Part shown: one piece after another, positions 11,746-23,339 of the stretch
Numbering within the stretch: position 1 is the stretch's first letter
Layout of the letters: every line of letters starts with the position of its first letter
Source: Calvatia gigantea
Taxonomy: Eukaryota; Basidiomycota; Agaricomycetes; Agaricales; Lycoperdaceae
DNA: 64,000 nt
NCBI GenBank assembly: GCA_025093985.1
Contig: JACAAK010000008.1
Span: forward strand, 186,001-250,000
Direction of reading: 5' to 3'
Made by a program: the position numbers and the translations under genes
The notes under the pieces: generated by a model
What the model was told of the DNA's origin: nothing
What the model saw: the letters and a program-made list of their open reading frames with translations, nothing else
Databases searched by the model: none

Positions 11746-13672
11746 TCAGTTCCTTGCCTTTCTCTCTTGGCTTAACCTCTTCGACCATGCCTTTATCTTA
11801 TTCAGAAAATTGCCCCTCCGCCTACCACGACTCTGCTCTCCCTCCGAGCTACCATTGCTGGGCGCTCTCAATTTCTTCAAATTTGGCCCTGCAGTGGCCC
11901 TGCCAACGTGTGGATTCTCTTCAGCCGTCATCGGTGACGCTGTCCGTGGTTGGCCGTGCGTTTGTTCGCTGACTCGCGAAGGATTCCGTCCGGGGTGAGG
12001 TGACGAATGACCGGGGTTGGGGTTTGCAACCAGACTGCTTCCTGACACTCCTTCGTGCCCCGTGGTCGCTGTGCTTGAATTGACAACCCTCAGTGAGGAT
12101 TTCATGGGGGGACTATCTCCCTTTCTGGGGATTGTTCCAGGTTTAGCGTTAGAGATGGCGGGTGGCTGGGATTCGCCGATTGCCAAACCTCTGTCTTCGT
12201 CGCGGTCTAACGCAGCTTGGTACTGTTCTTCGAAGTGGAACGCCTTTCCATTGGGTACCATCCTTTCCCAACGGGTGTGTCCGTGGAGCAGTATTGACGG
12301 TAACATTGTCCTACGGTGGCGTGAGCAACTATCGGAGTAATGAGTATTTTGACAGACCATTTTCTTATTCGTTTTCGATTTGCTACCTCGCTTCCCAGCC
12401 CCCCTGTGCTGCGGAGAGCCATCCAATTCTGCGGAATCCCACCCTCCAACCTGCCTGCTGTTATCCCCGCCTGATCTCTTCTTAGGATTGTCTTTGGAAA
12501 TCATTTGGCGGCCAGTGATACCAGGCCCAGGACCAGGCTCAGCAGCAATTCCAGCATCCGGCACAGTCAACACTCCTTCTCCCCCTTGATGCAACTCGAC
12601 CTTGACGCCACCGTTATTGATGACACCATTGGGGTGATCTCGATGTTTGTTAGTCCCCCAGACTCGAAAATACGTTTTTTGTCCACTAACCATTCATTTC
12701 CGAGTGCGGATCTGCCGTCAAGCTTACGTGGTTAGGACCATACGTAGCCGCGGTTCGGACCTCAGAATCACCCTGACCTATAAGGGAGGCGCCACCAATC
12801 GAACGGTCAGTGTAACTGAAAGGAGTGGGCACCCCCTCGGTATCTTGTTCCGAAACTGCACGGGATCCGGGCTGCGTCCTCGTGCTGGCGTTATCGCTCG
12901 CTTTTCCACTACCTAAGCTAGAAGGGAGTGTGGCATTGAGGCGAGTCGAGTCAGATTTAGGCCGTCCATTCATTTCGGGATTTTCGGGGTCTACAGTTGA
13001 ATGGATTAGACAGGATCACAAGGTAAAAATTTAGCACGAACGAGTAGTATCAGACGTTTTCCTGGGCATAGGATCGGCGTTATTGATAGAGTCGTGTTTG
13101 ACATCGTGGTTGCCTTGAGTCTGATCGTTGATCCTGCGGATGCCACGATTGAGGAGCACGAAGCCATCTCCTGCCGTGGGTGTCGTCTCGCTCTCATCAA
13201 TAGGCGAAGCAGTGACCGCCTCTTGTCGATGAGAGGGGCCTGTTCATTCATGAGGTAACTGGTGAAAGTCAAGGGTAAAATTAGCCACACCTAGATATGT
13301 GACAACACCGTCTGGAAAATATCCGCATATAGTTGACCCCGCATTCTGCGCCGCCTTTTTGAGATCTTCTTGAGTGGGAACGTATTGACTGGCAGCCTGA
13401 AAATATTCCCTCGCTGTATCTCTGACTTCTTCAAACGAAGGTCCGGGTTGCAAAGTGCTGGGTGTATAAGGATACGCTCCGGGAAGGTCAGGTCCTGGCG
13501 TAAAAACTGGCGTCTGAGCGGCATGGTCTGTCGAATCAAGGGCAGAGAGGGTACTACCTGGCCACTTGCTTGCTGGTTCGATTTTCAGTTGGGGTGAGGG
13601 GGGTGATTTGGGCTTGAGTGGGTTCACTACGGGAGAACCGCTGGTATTGCCTGCCTTGGGAGACTCAGGCAT
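11746..13672 (-). CDS. Unidentified Ser/Pro/Gly-rich protein with basic C-terminus
   Basis: Four minus-strand exons, 13672-13291, 13239-13042, 12990-12691 and 12638-11746, total 1773 bases (590 aa) with all phases matching. The last intron has a good CTAAC branch site about 13 bases before its acceptor. The start chosen is the ATG at 13672 (MPESPKAG). The first exon holds the only part likely to fold, around SFEEVRDTAREYF and ASQYVPTQEDLKKAA, a probable helix. The rest is low-complexity and polar, ending in a Lys/Arg-rich tail (RGRRRGNFLNKIKAWSKRL) that could be a nuclear or nucleic-acid-binding segment. No signal peptide or membrane segment. I do not recognise the family. The consistent splicing makes a real gene likely. 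Confidence 0.65.
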
Positions 13673-14801
13673 GAGAATTGATATAAGTGGTGCTTGGAGA
13701 GCGGGTTTTAAGGTATAAGAGATATTGGTGCGCGAGGATTTGGTAGAACGTCCTGCGACCCAACAGCCCCTCGTAAATACCAACTTAATAGCGTCTGACG
13801 TCACCAGCTATTCCAGCCCCCATCAACGTGTTTGGCATATCCCGCTGAACCAAACAAGGCTCCAGAGTTTAGCCTCATTCCAGAGACTGATTGGCCCGTT
13901 CAGTTCCAATGTTGGAGGAACATCGTCGGTTAACAGGTTACCTATGTACCCACATTATTTTAGTCTAGTTAAAAATATCGACTCCTACCTACGCCATCCC
14001 CTCCAGATCTTCCTCTCCTCATATCCCGCGACCCAGCGATTTAATGGTCCCACGTTGTCATAGTGCCAGGAGTTACCACAAAACACACTACATTAAGTAG
14101 TAATCCGGGGTTTGCAGGTGTGCCCAACCCACCAATCCCCCATCTCTGAGCGTAATCTGATGTTCGTGCCATGGAGATAGGACTTAGTGTTATTTAATTG
14201 ACGTGGTTCGGAACATCGGCAGTGAAAAATAAAAGAAAAAGAAAAAGAGGAAAACAAGTCATTCGTCGGGGAGTCTATTGACCTGGGCGAGAATAGCGGG
14301 TGGGTGAACCAATAACGAGACGGTGGGAGTTGGGTCTCAGCGGCAAAGTTATAGTTAAAAGTTAGACGTATCAGGAGTGAGTACTAGTGAGTAGTAAACC
14401 ATACTTATTTATGCTTCACTGACGCAATTGAGGAGCCCCGAGGTGCTTCTAGCGGCTCCGACCGCTGCGTAGGTTACATATCTGTGGCTCAACATACCGT
14501 TTCAATTAAGGCAACCGTGATCGCAGCAGCGCGGCATATGTTTATTGATGGGAATTTGATTTTTACGGGGTTCTAGCATACGACAATTAGTCTTATCCCC
14601 TTCGACACTCACTCCTTCCGAGCGCCGTCCTCGGATGTGAGGGAGTATAGGCTTGGCCGGCAGAAGCGGATCTACTAGGCTAGTGAGTCTTAATTCAACA
14701 TGGTACAAGGATTCTCCCAAAATACCATTTTCGAAAAGATATATAATGTGGAACAGCGTAGGCTACTCAACAGCAAACAAAACCCGTTCGCTGGAAACAC
14801 G
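13673..14801. other. Intergenic region, probably divergent promoters
   Basis: About 1.1 kb between the divergently read Ser/Pro-rich gene and the CAP gene. It contains an A/G-rich run at 14224-14255. No gene supported. It should contain the promoters of both neighbours. Confidence 0.45.
14740..14746 (+). promoter_or_regulatory. TATA-like box upstream of CAP gene
   Basis: TATATAA lies about 58 bases before the ATG at 14802, a plausible position for a core promoter element with a short leader. Prediction only. Confidence 0.3.
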
Positions 14802-15725
14802 ATGAAGCTTACTATCTTCTCCCTTCTTGCACTTGCGTGTTCCACCGTAGCCACTCCGGCCAAGAGGGGTGAGTGGCTCGTATTATTCACAATGACGATG
14901 GTTGTCACGCCGCTCATCGCTGCATGTAGATGCCTTCTCCGATCAGGCTTTGAGCCTTCATAATTCAAACCGGCGTCACTATGGCGCTGGGCCTCTCCGC
15001 TATGACAACGGTCTTGCTTCTGGCGCAGCCAGTTATGCTGGGCAGTGCCACTGGGGGCATAGCAAGTTAGTGGAACTGTTCTAACCTTGTAAAAAAAATC
15101 TGATTTTCTGCCGTTAGGGGTAATTACGGGGAAAACCTTGTGCGTTATAGTAACCTCTGAGGACCGCCTTCGAGTCCCTCATATAACAACAGTATTCGGC
15201 GGGTGGTTCTGGTGGTACTATTCAAGCTGCCGTCAAGTCGTGGATGGATGAAGCTTGTGAGTCCTAAAATCCTCTTGGAACATCAGTCAGACTAACTCTC
15301 CATTCCCCTAACAGCAAAATATAACTGTGAGTAAATGAACAGTGCCTACCGGTGCATCGCTTTTATCTCATACATGGGGACTAACATATGCCAAACCAGA
15401 CAATAATCCCACATTCGGCCTGGACACCGGCCATTTCACTCAGGTAACTGTTTATGAAACTTTGGGATGATTGTTGAGCGTCTGATCTTCCACAAAATTG
15501 AAAGGTCGTCTGGAAGGGTACAACCACTCTTGGCTGCGGTATCCGTCAATGCAACACTGGCAGCCCGTTTGGTTCATTTGATAATGGAAGGTGGACCTAC
15601 ATCGTGTGCCGCTACACCCCTCCCGGCAATTTTCAAGGACAATTCGCGTGAGTTGTCAATTCTGGTAGTAGCTTTATGCTTACCATGGCACTCTTCATAG
15701 CGCCAACGTCGGGCGTCCGCAGTAG
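14802..15725 (+). CDS. Secreted CAP superfamily (PR-1/SCP-like) protein
   Basis: Small secreted protein of the CAP superfamily; fungal members bind sterols and related lipids and are exported. Exons: 14802-14868, 14930-15065, 15118-15139, 15193-15256, 15315-15326, 15400-15443, 15505-15647 and 15701-15725. Total 513 bases, 170 aa, all phases consistent. The N-terminus MKLTIFSLLALACSTVATPA is a clear signal peptide. CAP blocks follow: ALSLHNSNRRHYGAGPL with the first conserved His, WGHSKGNYGENL with the Glu, GHFTQVVWKGTTTLGCG with the second conserved His, and WTYIVCRYTPPGNF. The end NVGRPQ is typical of the family. Two very short exons (22 and 12 bases) are needed, which automated annotation could miss. 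The family call is firm. Confidence 0.93.
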
Positions 15726-16160
15726 AACCTTACACACCCTCCAGATAAATATACTGTCTGGAAATGCAATGGCGTCACTCTCTCATCCTTTAGTGTAACC
15801 ACCACAACCTGAAAGCATTGATTATTGAGAAACCTACTCCAGTCAGCCCTACTTATGTTGGGTTGGCAAGGAATAGAGGGGATGTTTCCCAGTTGTATCA
15901 ACACAATTCTATATTCCGCGTTGCGCCCGCGCTCGCTGTTGGCCAAGTTGAAGGACCGCGGTGCCTTGTACCTTTTCCTCTGAGTCAATGACGGGTGTAT
16001 AACCGTGGCTTTCATCTGTTGCTCAAGTTCGTCCCTTCTCTGCCCTGTCGTGAGGAACAACCGTTGTACTGTATAAGCATTGAGGGGAAAGCTCTTCGCA
16101 TCACGAGGAGGCCGCCGAGAACCCCTTGTCGCCGACCCTGTTTATCGCTATAAATAGCCC
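15726..16160. other. Intergenic region
   Basis: About 435 bases after the CAP gene. An open frame on the minus strand lacks motifs. Nothing supported. Confidence 0.4.
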
Positions 16161-16550
16161 ATGGCGCGGTCAAGACAATCCAGATTATTGTTTCCTAACC
16201 CTGACGCTCTTGCTGGGACAAGAAGGCGACCGGCAGGACCGCAGACTGTGCTATTATCTTCAATTGTCTGATGTGTCCCCACAAAAATATCTGGTGTTCT
16301 CTGGTGTTGTTCAAGCTAACCACTGTAGAATATTTAACAGATCGCATCCTTGTGGGCCTTCGGTAGTGCAGGTGCCATCGCTAGGGAGTTCCTTAGACAA
16401 CTACTTGATAAAAGCTTGGGCTCTTGCCTCGAATTGGATGGCATTGTTAAACCGGATGTCAGAACAGAGAGCGCGGCGACTTGGAAGTCTAGTGACAGGA
16501 TTGGATGTCGGCAGAGTCTAAGCGCACTTCCTTTTGTTGTCTGGGCTTAG
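16161..16550 (+). CDS. Hypothetical small protein, two exons
   Basis: A possible gene with exon 16161-16265 (35 codons from an ATG, MARSRQSRLLF...) and exon 16341-16550, joined in frame across an intron with a CTAAC-like branch site. The second exon begins IASLWAFGSAGAIAREFLRQ and ends at TAG 16548-16550. About 104 aa. No family recognised. The basic start could be a targeting sequence. It could equally be chance open frames. Confidence 0.25.
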
Positions 16551-16822
16551 ACGTCTATATATGTCCGTGCGGAAGCGGTGCGTTGTGAACGCACCAGCCT
16601 TCAATCATATTCTATAATAAGTCCTCCCAGGTCCAAGCGAACACATTAAAAGGCTTGGTGGACGATCGGTGGCGACGACACAGCAAGCTCCGTGCCTTCC
16701 TAAATGGTACAAAGCTGCAACAGCTTAGGGACCATATCACGACGTTTGTTCTAACGATATAAAGGCATACACGCATTGACCGATTCACCACCAGCTTTGC
16801 AACTCAAGATTTACTCACAATA

Positions 16823-17609
16823 ATGCCCACCAGCGTTGTTTACGCCCCGACTCCAAGATCGTACACCCTCAATCCCATTGGGATTTGGGGACACAGAACC
16901 CTCGCTCAACATCTCCATAGTGTAGCCACCCCGGAAGACTCAGCGAACACCATGGAACTTGGTTCTCCACGCACACCCTCCAATATTCCCAAGTGGTTTT
17001 CTCCTTGGCTTCAAGCCCAGTATGGGCTACCAGCGCCAGTACACCGCAACGCTCTTCGATCCATTGGACGAGATTGTTGTGCCAACTGAGGAAGGACAAC
17101 CATTTCTCCTGTCCCAAAGAGCGCATGGTCATCGCCTCGCCTCCCGACCTCTCAGGCTGAAACGCCTGCCCAATCCCTCCTTTTTGAGTCTACTAAAGAA
17201 AACTCATTTGGTGAGTTTTACATTTTCACCAGTCGCACTCTTGTCGCTGACATCACCTGCAGAAAGCGCGACGGCCCGTAGACCCGATCAATTGAATATC
17301 CTCCCTTTCGTCAGCCCGTTGGTCAATGACTCACGCATTCCTTCGAGGGCTCTCGATAAGGACGAAGACGACGATTGGGTAAACTTCTCCAAATACAAGA
17401 AGCCGGTCGGATCTGAATTCATCAACATTGGCACTACTAAGTTCCGAGTCTCGACCCCACCTGGTTCTGGTAGTCGCCTTGCTAAGATTCTAAAGGGGAG
17501 AGAAGGCTGGTCTCGAATGCGCGCGGCGAGGAACGGATGTTCCGCTCACTTCGGCGATCAGGGTACCCTCACCTGCTGGGGCAACCCCTCACTATTATCT
17601 GTTTCGTAA
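16823..17609 (+). CDS. Hypothetical protein, intron placement uncertain or nonsense-mutated
   Basis: Open reading from ATG 16823 (MPTSVVYAPTPRSY...) meets TGA at 17087-17089. Two readings reach the same C-terminal frame. Model A keeps the TGA and splices a 52-base intron at 17211-17262 (GTGAGT..CAG); the gene would then be a pseudogene. Model B removes 17039-17090 (GTACAC..GAG, also 52 bases), avoids the stop and reads through to 17609, giving about 244 aa. Model A has the better splice signals; model B gives an intact protein. The C-terminal part has an acidic DKDEDDDW segment followed by FSKYKKPVGSEFINIGTTKF. No family recognised. Confidence 0.4.
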
Positions 17610-20600
17610 ACGTGATAGCTTAACCAATGTCTGAGGTCCGTCAATGTGTCCGTTCCACAAAGGAAGGCACACCGAATTACTCAGAACACAACTCTAGAAT
17701 ATGGGAGCAACAGCTCCCGAAGCTGAGGATAATTTTTTGTATATCACCAATTTCCAACCCTCCTCACCTTCTCTGATTTCTCCTTTCTGTAATCTCTCTG
17801 TAATACAAGGACGATTAGTAAGAGACACCTCAGTGATTATTATGCATTGATTGTTTTATATATCTCGTTGGATCTATTCTGGGTAACTTCTTCCTTCTGA
17901 CGAGAAAAAATAGAAGGAAATCCTAACTCGAGATCACGAAAAAGCCTATCATAGTCCCCCCAACTTTTTTGTTTAACCCACACACAATTCTGCTTTAGGC
18001 AGGCATCTGACGAGAGAATGGCATGAAGGTTTTTGTGCTGTACTTTTCGATGAGCTCGTCGACCAAAATAGTTCATTCAGGGACCGGAACGCATCGGGGA
18101 CATGACCCCTACACAATAGGGCACTCTTTTTTCCGATAGTCCGTTGAGGAGAGCATTTGTCGGGTGTTACACAGGGGTCCGCTGATCTGGTGCTGTGCCC
18201 ACTGAAATCAAGGAGTCAAAAAAGCGCCAGCGATCACTACCACTACTCACTCAGCGTCATCAGACACTTTACTTCACTCGCCCATTGGTGAACGCACACG
18301 AGGCCAAAGTATGGGACAAGCAGTGCCTGTCATTTCTGCATCGCATTTAGTTGATGAGGATAGTTGGGGGCATTCGATTTGACGCAGCTGTGAGGTGTAA
18401 GATATAGAACAGGGTCAGTCATCGCCGCAATACAGATCCGATAAGTAATCTCCAATCAGTTCGGGTCAATTAATGTTTGTGGGTATTTCTTTAATTGAAC
18501 GTGGTTACCACATCGTAACGGCGCAGTCCCCAACTCTGTTAAGACATTAAATATAAACAATGATAATCATTTCTCTCCAGCATCTTGTTTGAGGGAAAGG
18601 AGCAAAAGGTTGATAGTGAACTTTTTTTTGGTGCTTTGGCTGGGTCCGGTGCACAGGGGTTCTTATGAATCACGGGCGCGAAAATCTGTTCCACATCATT
18701 CAGTCTCGAGACCATAACCGCGATTCCCATGCCCTGTACGTCATTTGACAGAGACTTGTAACCGTTTCCTGTTGTTACAACCCTCCTCTTGCTTTGCAGA
18801 GTCGGGGATGCTTCGCAGATTCTGGGACACCAAACAGTTGTTTTGCGCAACAATTAACAGGAACAAGAAATTGGGTTCTATTCGGCTCTGGGCGCTTCGG
18901 CACAAGAGAGGGAACCAAAAATGGAGGGAGATCATACCTGCATTCCCTTTCCCACGACCTGCACATTGTTTGACAGAGAACATATCCGTTTGTTGCTGAC
19001 ACAATCCTCCTTTTGCTTCGTAGAGTCGGGGACCAGTGAACGATGATAATTGGGACTCTTCAGTGGTAGAAAGGAGGAGAGACTTGGATGGATAGGCCGT
19101 GGCCGGGCCCCCATTTTTTGTAGGTGCATTGGTGTACTAACCTGGTGTCAAACTCGGGGGTGTGTAGCAACGATATAACCTGACGAAGTAAACCTTTTGA
19201 ATTTCCAAGAAGCACTGAATTGCGCTGCCGCTGCATTCCGAACTTTGCGAAAGCAACTCGATCCGAGGGGCCCTTGGCTTCCCCCATCCAACTTGAGCTC
19301 CTTCAAGATGCACGATGAATCAACAGATTTTGCATTTCCGAGGACCCTTAAGCTAGTTCTCTTGTAAACCACAGAGCATCATTTTCGTGGCTTTCATGGA
19401 ACACGTCCTGGGGTCCACGTCGTACTTCACAATCTATCTGTCCAAGAGGATTGTCAAAATGGTGATCATTGACAGTTTGCAGTTTGCGTCCCTAAACGAG
19501 GATTGGCATGAACCATTTGCCATCACGACTTAGTCCTTCTTTCACGACACGCAGGTTAATTCTGGTCCTGCAACTTAGGCAAAGAAGGATTCGGAGTTCG
19601 CGTCGAGTCATGAAAGAACACGGAGCAAATGAAGTTCTTGCCAGTGACCGCGGAACGTAACACCGCCATGATCCTTCAATCAATCAAGGAAACTATCCTG
19701 TCAGGAAGCGTGGCTTGCCAACAACGCTTATTGGTGATCCGAGAAAAAGATCTAAATTTCTCCTCTATTGATGCGCCACCAAAAACTCACTGACAGGGGA
19801 CAGTATGGTGATGGAGGTTTCAACTCACGTGCGTTTGAATGCTTGTCGATTGAAGGTATGATTCTTCCCAGGGAGGGATTGAGTATGCTAGTGGAGTGGT
19901 CAGGGTACTATCCAGAAGTTAAGTATTGGCGGCGTCTGGTGGAAGGCAATGTAATACGGGAGGAGAGAAAAGAGCCCGAATTTTGAACGGCACAAGTTCG
20001 CTCTGGGCGTTAGCAACGCGTGAGAATTAAAATCACAAGCACACACATCGGAGCTAAACGCCGACCCATCGGGAAATGCAAAAAGCAAGTTGAACGTTTG
20101 AAACGGAATAGACATGGGAAAAAAAGGAAGTCCAGAAATCTGCCTCAGACGTGTGAATGAACGATAGCATCAATCCCGCTCTCGGCTAAAAACATCGCAG
20201 TGGACGAACAAACCGGAAACTACGAAGGCGTTTGTGGGTACCCCTTGCTGTCTGAGGCATTCGGAAGCCGGCATAAACCCTCCCTCCAAAATCGTCTCCG
20301 TGCGATAAATGATGACAGCTATATTTAAACATCTCCCTGGAGGATGGATAACGTGGTAGATCGACTTATTGCGATGAGGGTGGAGTGGAGTGAAGATTAT
20401 CCTTGAAATGGAACAACGAACAGATGGCGATGAGCCGGACTGTCGGAGCGGGTTTACTTCGATTGGGGATGTAAATGTGGAGAGTATTTTGGGCCCTCGC
20501 CTCGGCTGGAATCGCGTTGCGGTCACTTTTGTCACCGAGGGTTGGTTGATTTTTGAAGCTCAAATGACAAAATTACCACGTATACATCGTTTATGACCCG

Positions 20601-22191
20601 AATCGTCCGACGCAACCTCAGAAGGAGCCAGAAAGCTGGCAGTTCGCTGTGAGCGGGCTGTTGAATACATTCTGTTTGAGGCGGTGGTGGAATTGTCGAC
20701 GTCGAGTGCTGACAGAGGGCATCGCGGCTTTCGTTTACGAGGCCTCCTTTGATCACGGATATGAGTCCTGAAGGAGTTTCCAAAAGTAATTCCCTTAGTT
20801 TCCCATTAATTTCCCCCCTCTGCGGTATGAAATCGGATATTGATGCTAATTTATGGAGCCAGAGTTTTGGGTTTCCGTGAACCCCTCCTTCGTGCCAGGC
20901 GGTGCATGCTCACGGTGCGAGTATGTAGGGGGACCTAAAGAGATATGACAAATAAGCGTGGCTCGGATGCCGGATATCCGTACCGCGTAAATACTGGGTG
21001 GCGAAAACGATAAAAATTGCACAAGAGAACGATATTGGGTTTGGAGACTCTGGATGGACTCGGACAAGCCCGAGCCATCCCCAGGGATAATTCAGGGTAG
21101 TTCGTGGGATCATGTTTGAGGATTATATACCCGATACATAGCATGTCAGAGAGTAAATTAAGACAGGCGGCGATATTGTCGCTTGCTTTTGCCTATAATC
21201 AGGTATTTACAGACTGCCTGATTTTAGTGCATGGGACGTGAGGAGGTACCTCAAAGGCAGAGCAATGATGGTCCTTAAATTCAATTGTTGCATAGCACCG
21301 CTGAGTACAATACCACGATATGATGCCGAGTGCACTGCTGAATCACTAAATGGTAACGATCCTCGCGTACTGCATTATCAAGTATACCAGCAGCGCTGTG
21401 TGAAACTGGGTTCTGGGGAGCTGAAATTCGAGTTGGGCAAGTTCAGGGGACTACGCGGCAGAATTTACGACTCGCCCACTGGCAGAGCCTGTGGGTAGCT
21501 TTGGGGGTTCGCAAAAAAGGAAATTGGAGTCCGAGACGTCCGAGGCGGGCGCCGACCCCTTCCTCTTCTATGATCTTGACGAGTACCGCTGCTTCTGAGG
21601 ATCCGTTAGCGTGGATAGCACGCCGGTACAGTCTCTTCCGAGGAACTTAGGGGCGCTTCTTTCAATGACTAGGGGGAGTGCCGTCGTGGATGGAAGTAGG
21701 GGTGGCGTCTGCGGCTTGGGCCCGTTTGATCGGCACTTGGTGGAGACCCTAGGGGACGCAATTCTGAACCAGTAGTACGGGAACTGCTCTGTCAGAGGAC
21801 TTTGAATATGGGGTGTGGAGGCAGTGGTTGATTGGAATTTTGAGAGATTCATTGCGAGGAAATGGGACGATGGATTCAATAATCTGAGCTCCGCTGGTTC
21901 ACGCTTTGATGACCGTTTTAAAAACCCAACTTTGAGATACCGAAAATCACTGTAAGTGTGGAGGCAAGACGATGGCATCAGAGAAAGTTCAAAGGATACA
22001 GGGCGTCAGTTATCTTTAGTTGTTTGGTTCTCCGCCCTGGGGGATGATGGTATCATCAGCTTTTCCTTCGTACCCGATGAAAAGCGTCACACCTTAAAAA
22101 GGTCAGTGATATTTTGATGGCGGTCTAACTTGATGAAGAGACAGTGTTCCCCGGTCGTATGAAAATAGGGTCGGGTGTCTCCTTGCTCTGG
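17610..22191. other. Gene-poor region
   Basis: About 4.6 kb on either strand with only short open frames, including 19768-19986 and 21238-21498, that carry no motif and do not join convincingly. It includes the diverged direct repeat at 18726-19033, listed separately. No RNA gene, transposon end or long inverted repeat found by eye. Confidence 0.4.
18726..19033. repeat. Diverged direct repeat, two units of about 85 bases
   Basis: Segments near 18726-18808 and 18942-19033 share TTTGACAGAGA, a CCGTTT..TGTTG..ACA core, CCTCC..TTGCTT and AGAGTCGGGGA in the same order and spacing, with substitutions and small indels. An old local duplication; function unknown. Confidence 0.5.
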
Positions 22192-23339
22192 AAACATAGC
22201 GGAAGGACCGGGCTGTGTTTTTTGATGAAAATGTGCTTTTTTCCGGGTTTTAACCTTCCAACTGGCAAGTCCCTACATTGAAGACGATTGATGGCGCTTG
22301 AGTGTTTAGCGGTGCTGATGTGCCCAAGAATCACTGCATCATTTGAATGTTCCGTTGGTTGGTTGATAAATGTAGATCTCCACACCTAGTTGGAGACGGG
22401 GATAACTAACAGTTTGACAGGTGGAGATGAAGGTGCGAACATTCGAGTATTGATCTGTCCACGTTGTCGCCATCAGCTAGTTGATGGTGTGGGTGTCAGA
22501 GTCAAATCGAGGGAGTGTCGCCTCTTGGGCTGACATGCAACGTGGCGGAGAGGACGTATAAACTTAACCGTGTTTTTTTTGAAAGCGCTTGTTGTGGGTG
22601 GTGAACCTGGCAGAAGAGAAGAAAATTGGACCCCACTTTTGGCTATTCTTTCTTGCGCGATGGATTTCGGTGAGAGCTTTATAAACTGCCTTTGTTATGG
22701 GAGAAGTGGTAGATGGGTGGGCACAATTATAGATTTGCTGATTCCCTGGTTTTGACGACTGGTGGAAGAGTGCGATTCTAATCACCGGCCCCGTATAAAA
22801 GGATTAGGCGGAACCGCTAGGAGCACGGGCATCAGGTAGACCAGCAGTAGCAATTCGGTGCATAAATGATGTGGGGTGATCTCATGAATGCACGATGGAC
22901 TGAGCGTTTTACGACTGTCAAGGGCAACATCAAGTAGTATTTGTATCGATATACTATGGGCTGTGAATATTTGTTTCCCCCCGGGGGAATAGCAGCTCTT
23001 GTGGCAGAGAGAGTATTTTCGTTTAGAATGGATTAGCAGGTGGATCGGCTCCACGTTGTCATGGATAGGATGGGAAAGAGACGGGGGGGAGGTCAACCGG
23101 CACGAAGCGAACGGCGGTTTGGAATCCGTCGCCGTGGATGCGTCGGTGGGTAGCCAGGAGGGGGAATCGTGAGGCGGTACCGAGGTAGGAGCTCAATGAT
23201 GCTCTGATGAGGAGATGATATGGTTACAATACAATTCTTTTACTTACGGAACAAATACAAATGACCCTTGATCCAAGTGCATCGCCTCACCGACAGCAAC
23301 TACTTACTTACATCCACCTCTTCCTCTTCCACCCACATC

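Noticed and set aside
16148..16157. TATAAATA-like sequence before the hypothetical gene at 16161
   Set aside because: Lies only a few bases before the proposed ATG, too close to act as its TATA box.
19768..19986. 72-codon frame on the plus strand
   Set aside because: Isolated, no motif, no nearby splice partner; not enough to call a gene.
23268..23339. Earlier start for ste12 (MIQVHRL...)
   Set aside because: The codon at 23268 is TTG; the first ATG in the frame is 23340, and the same holds in copy 2.
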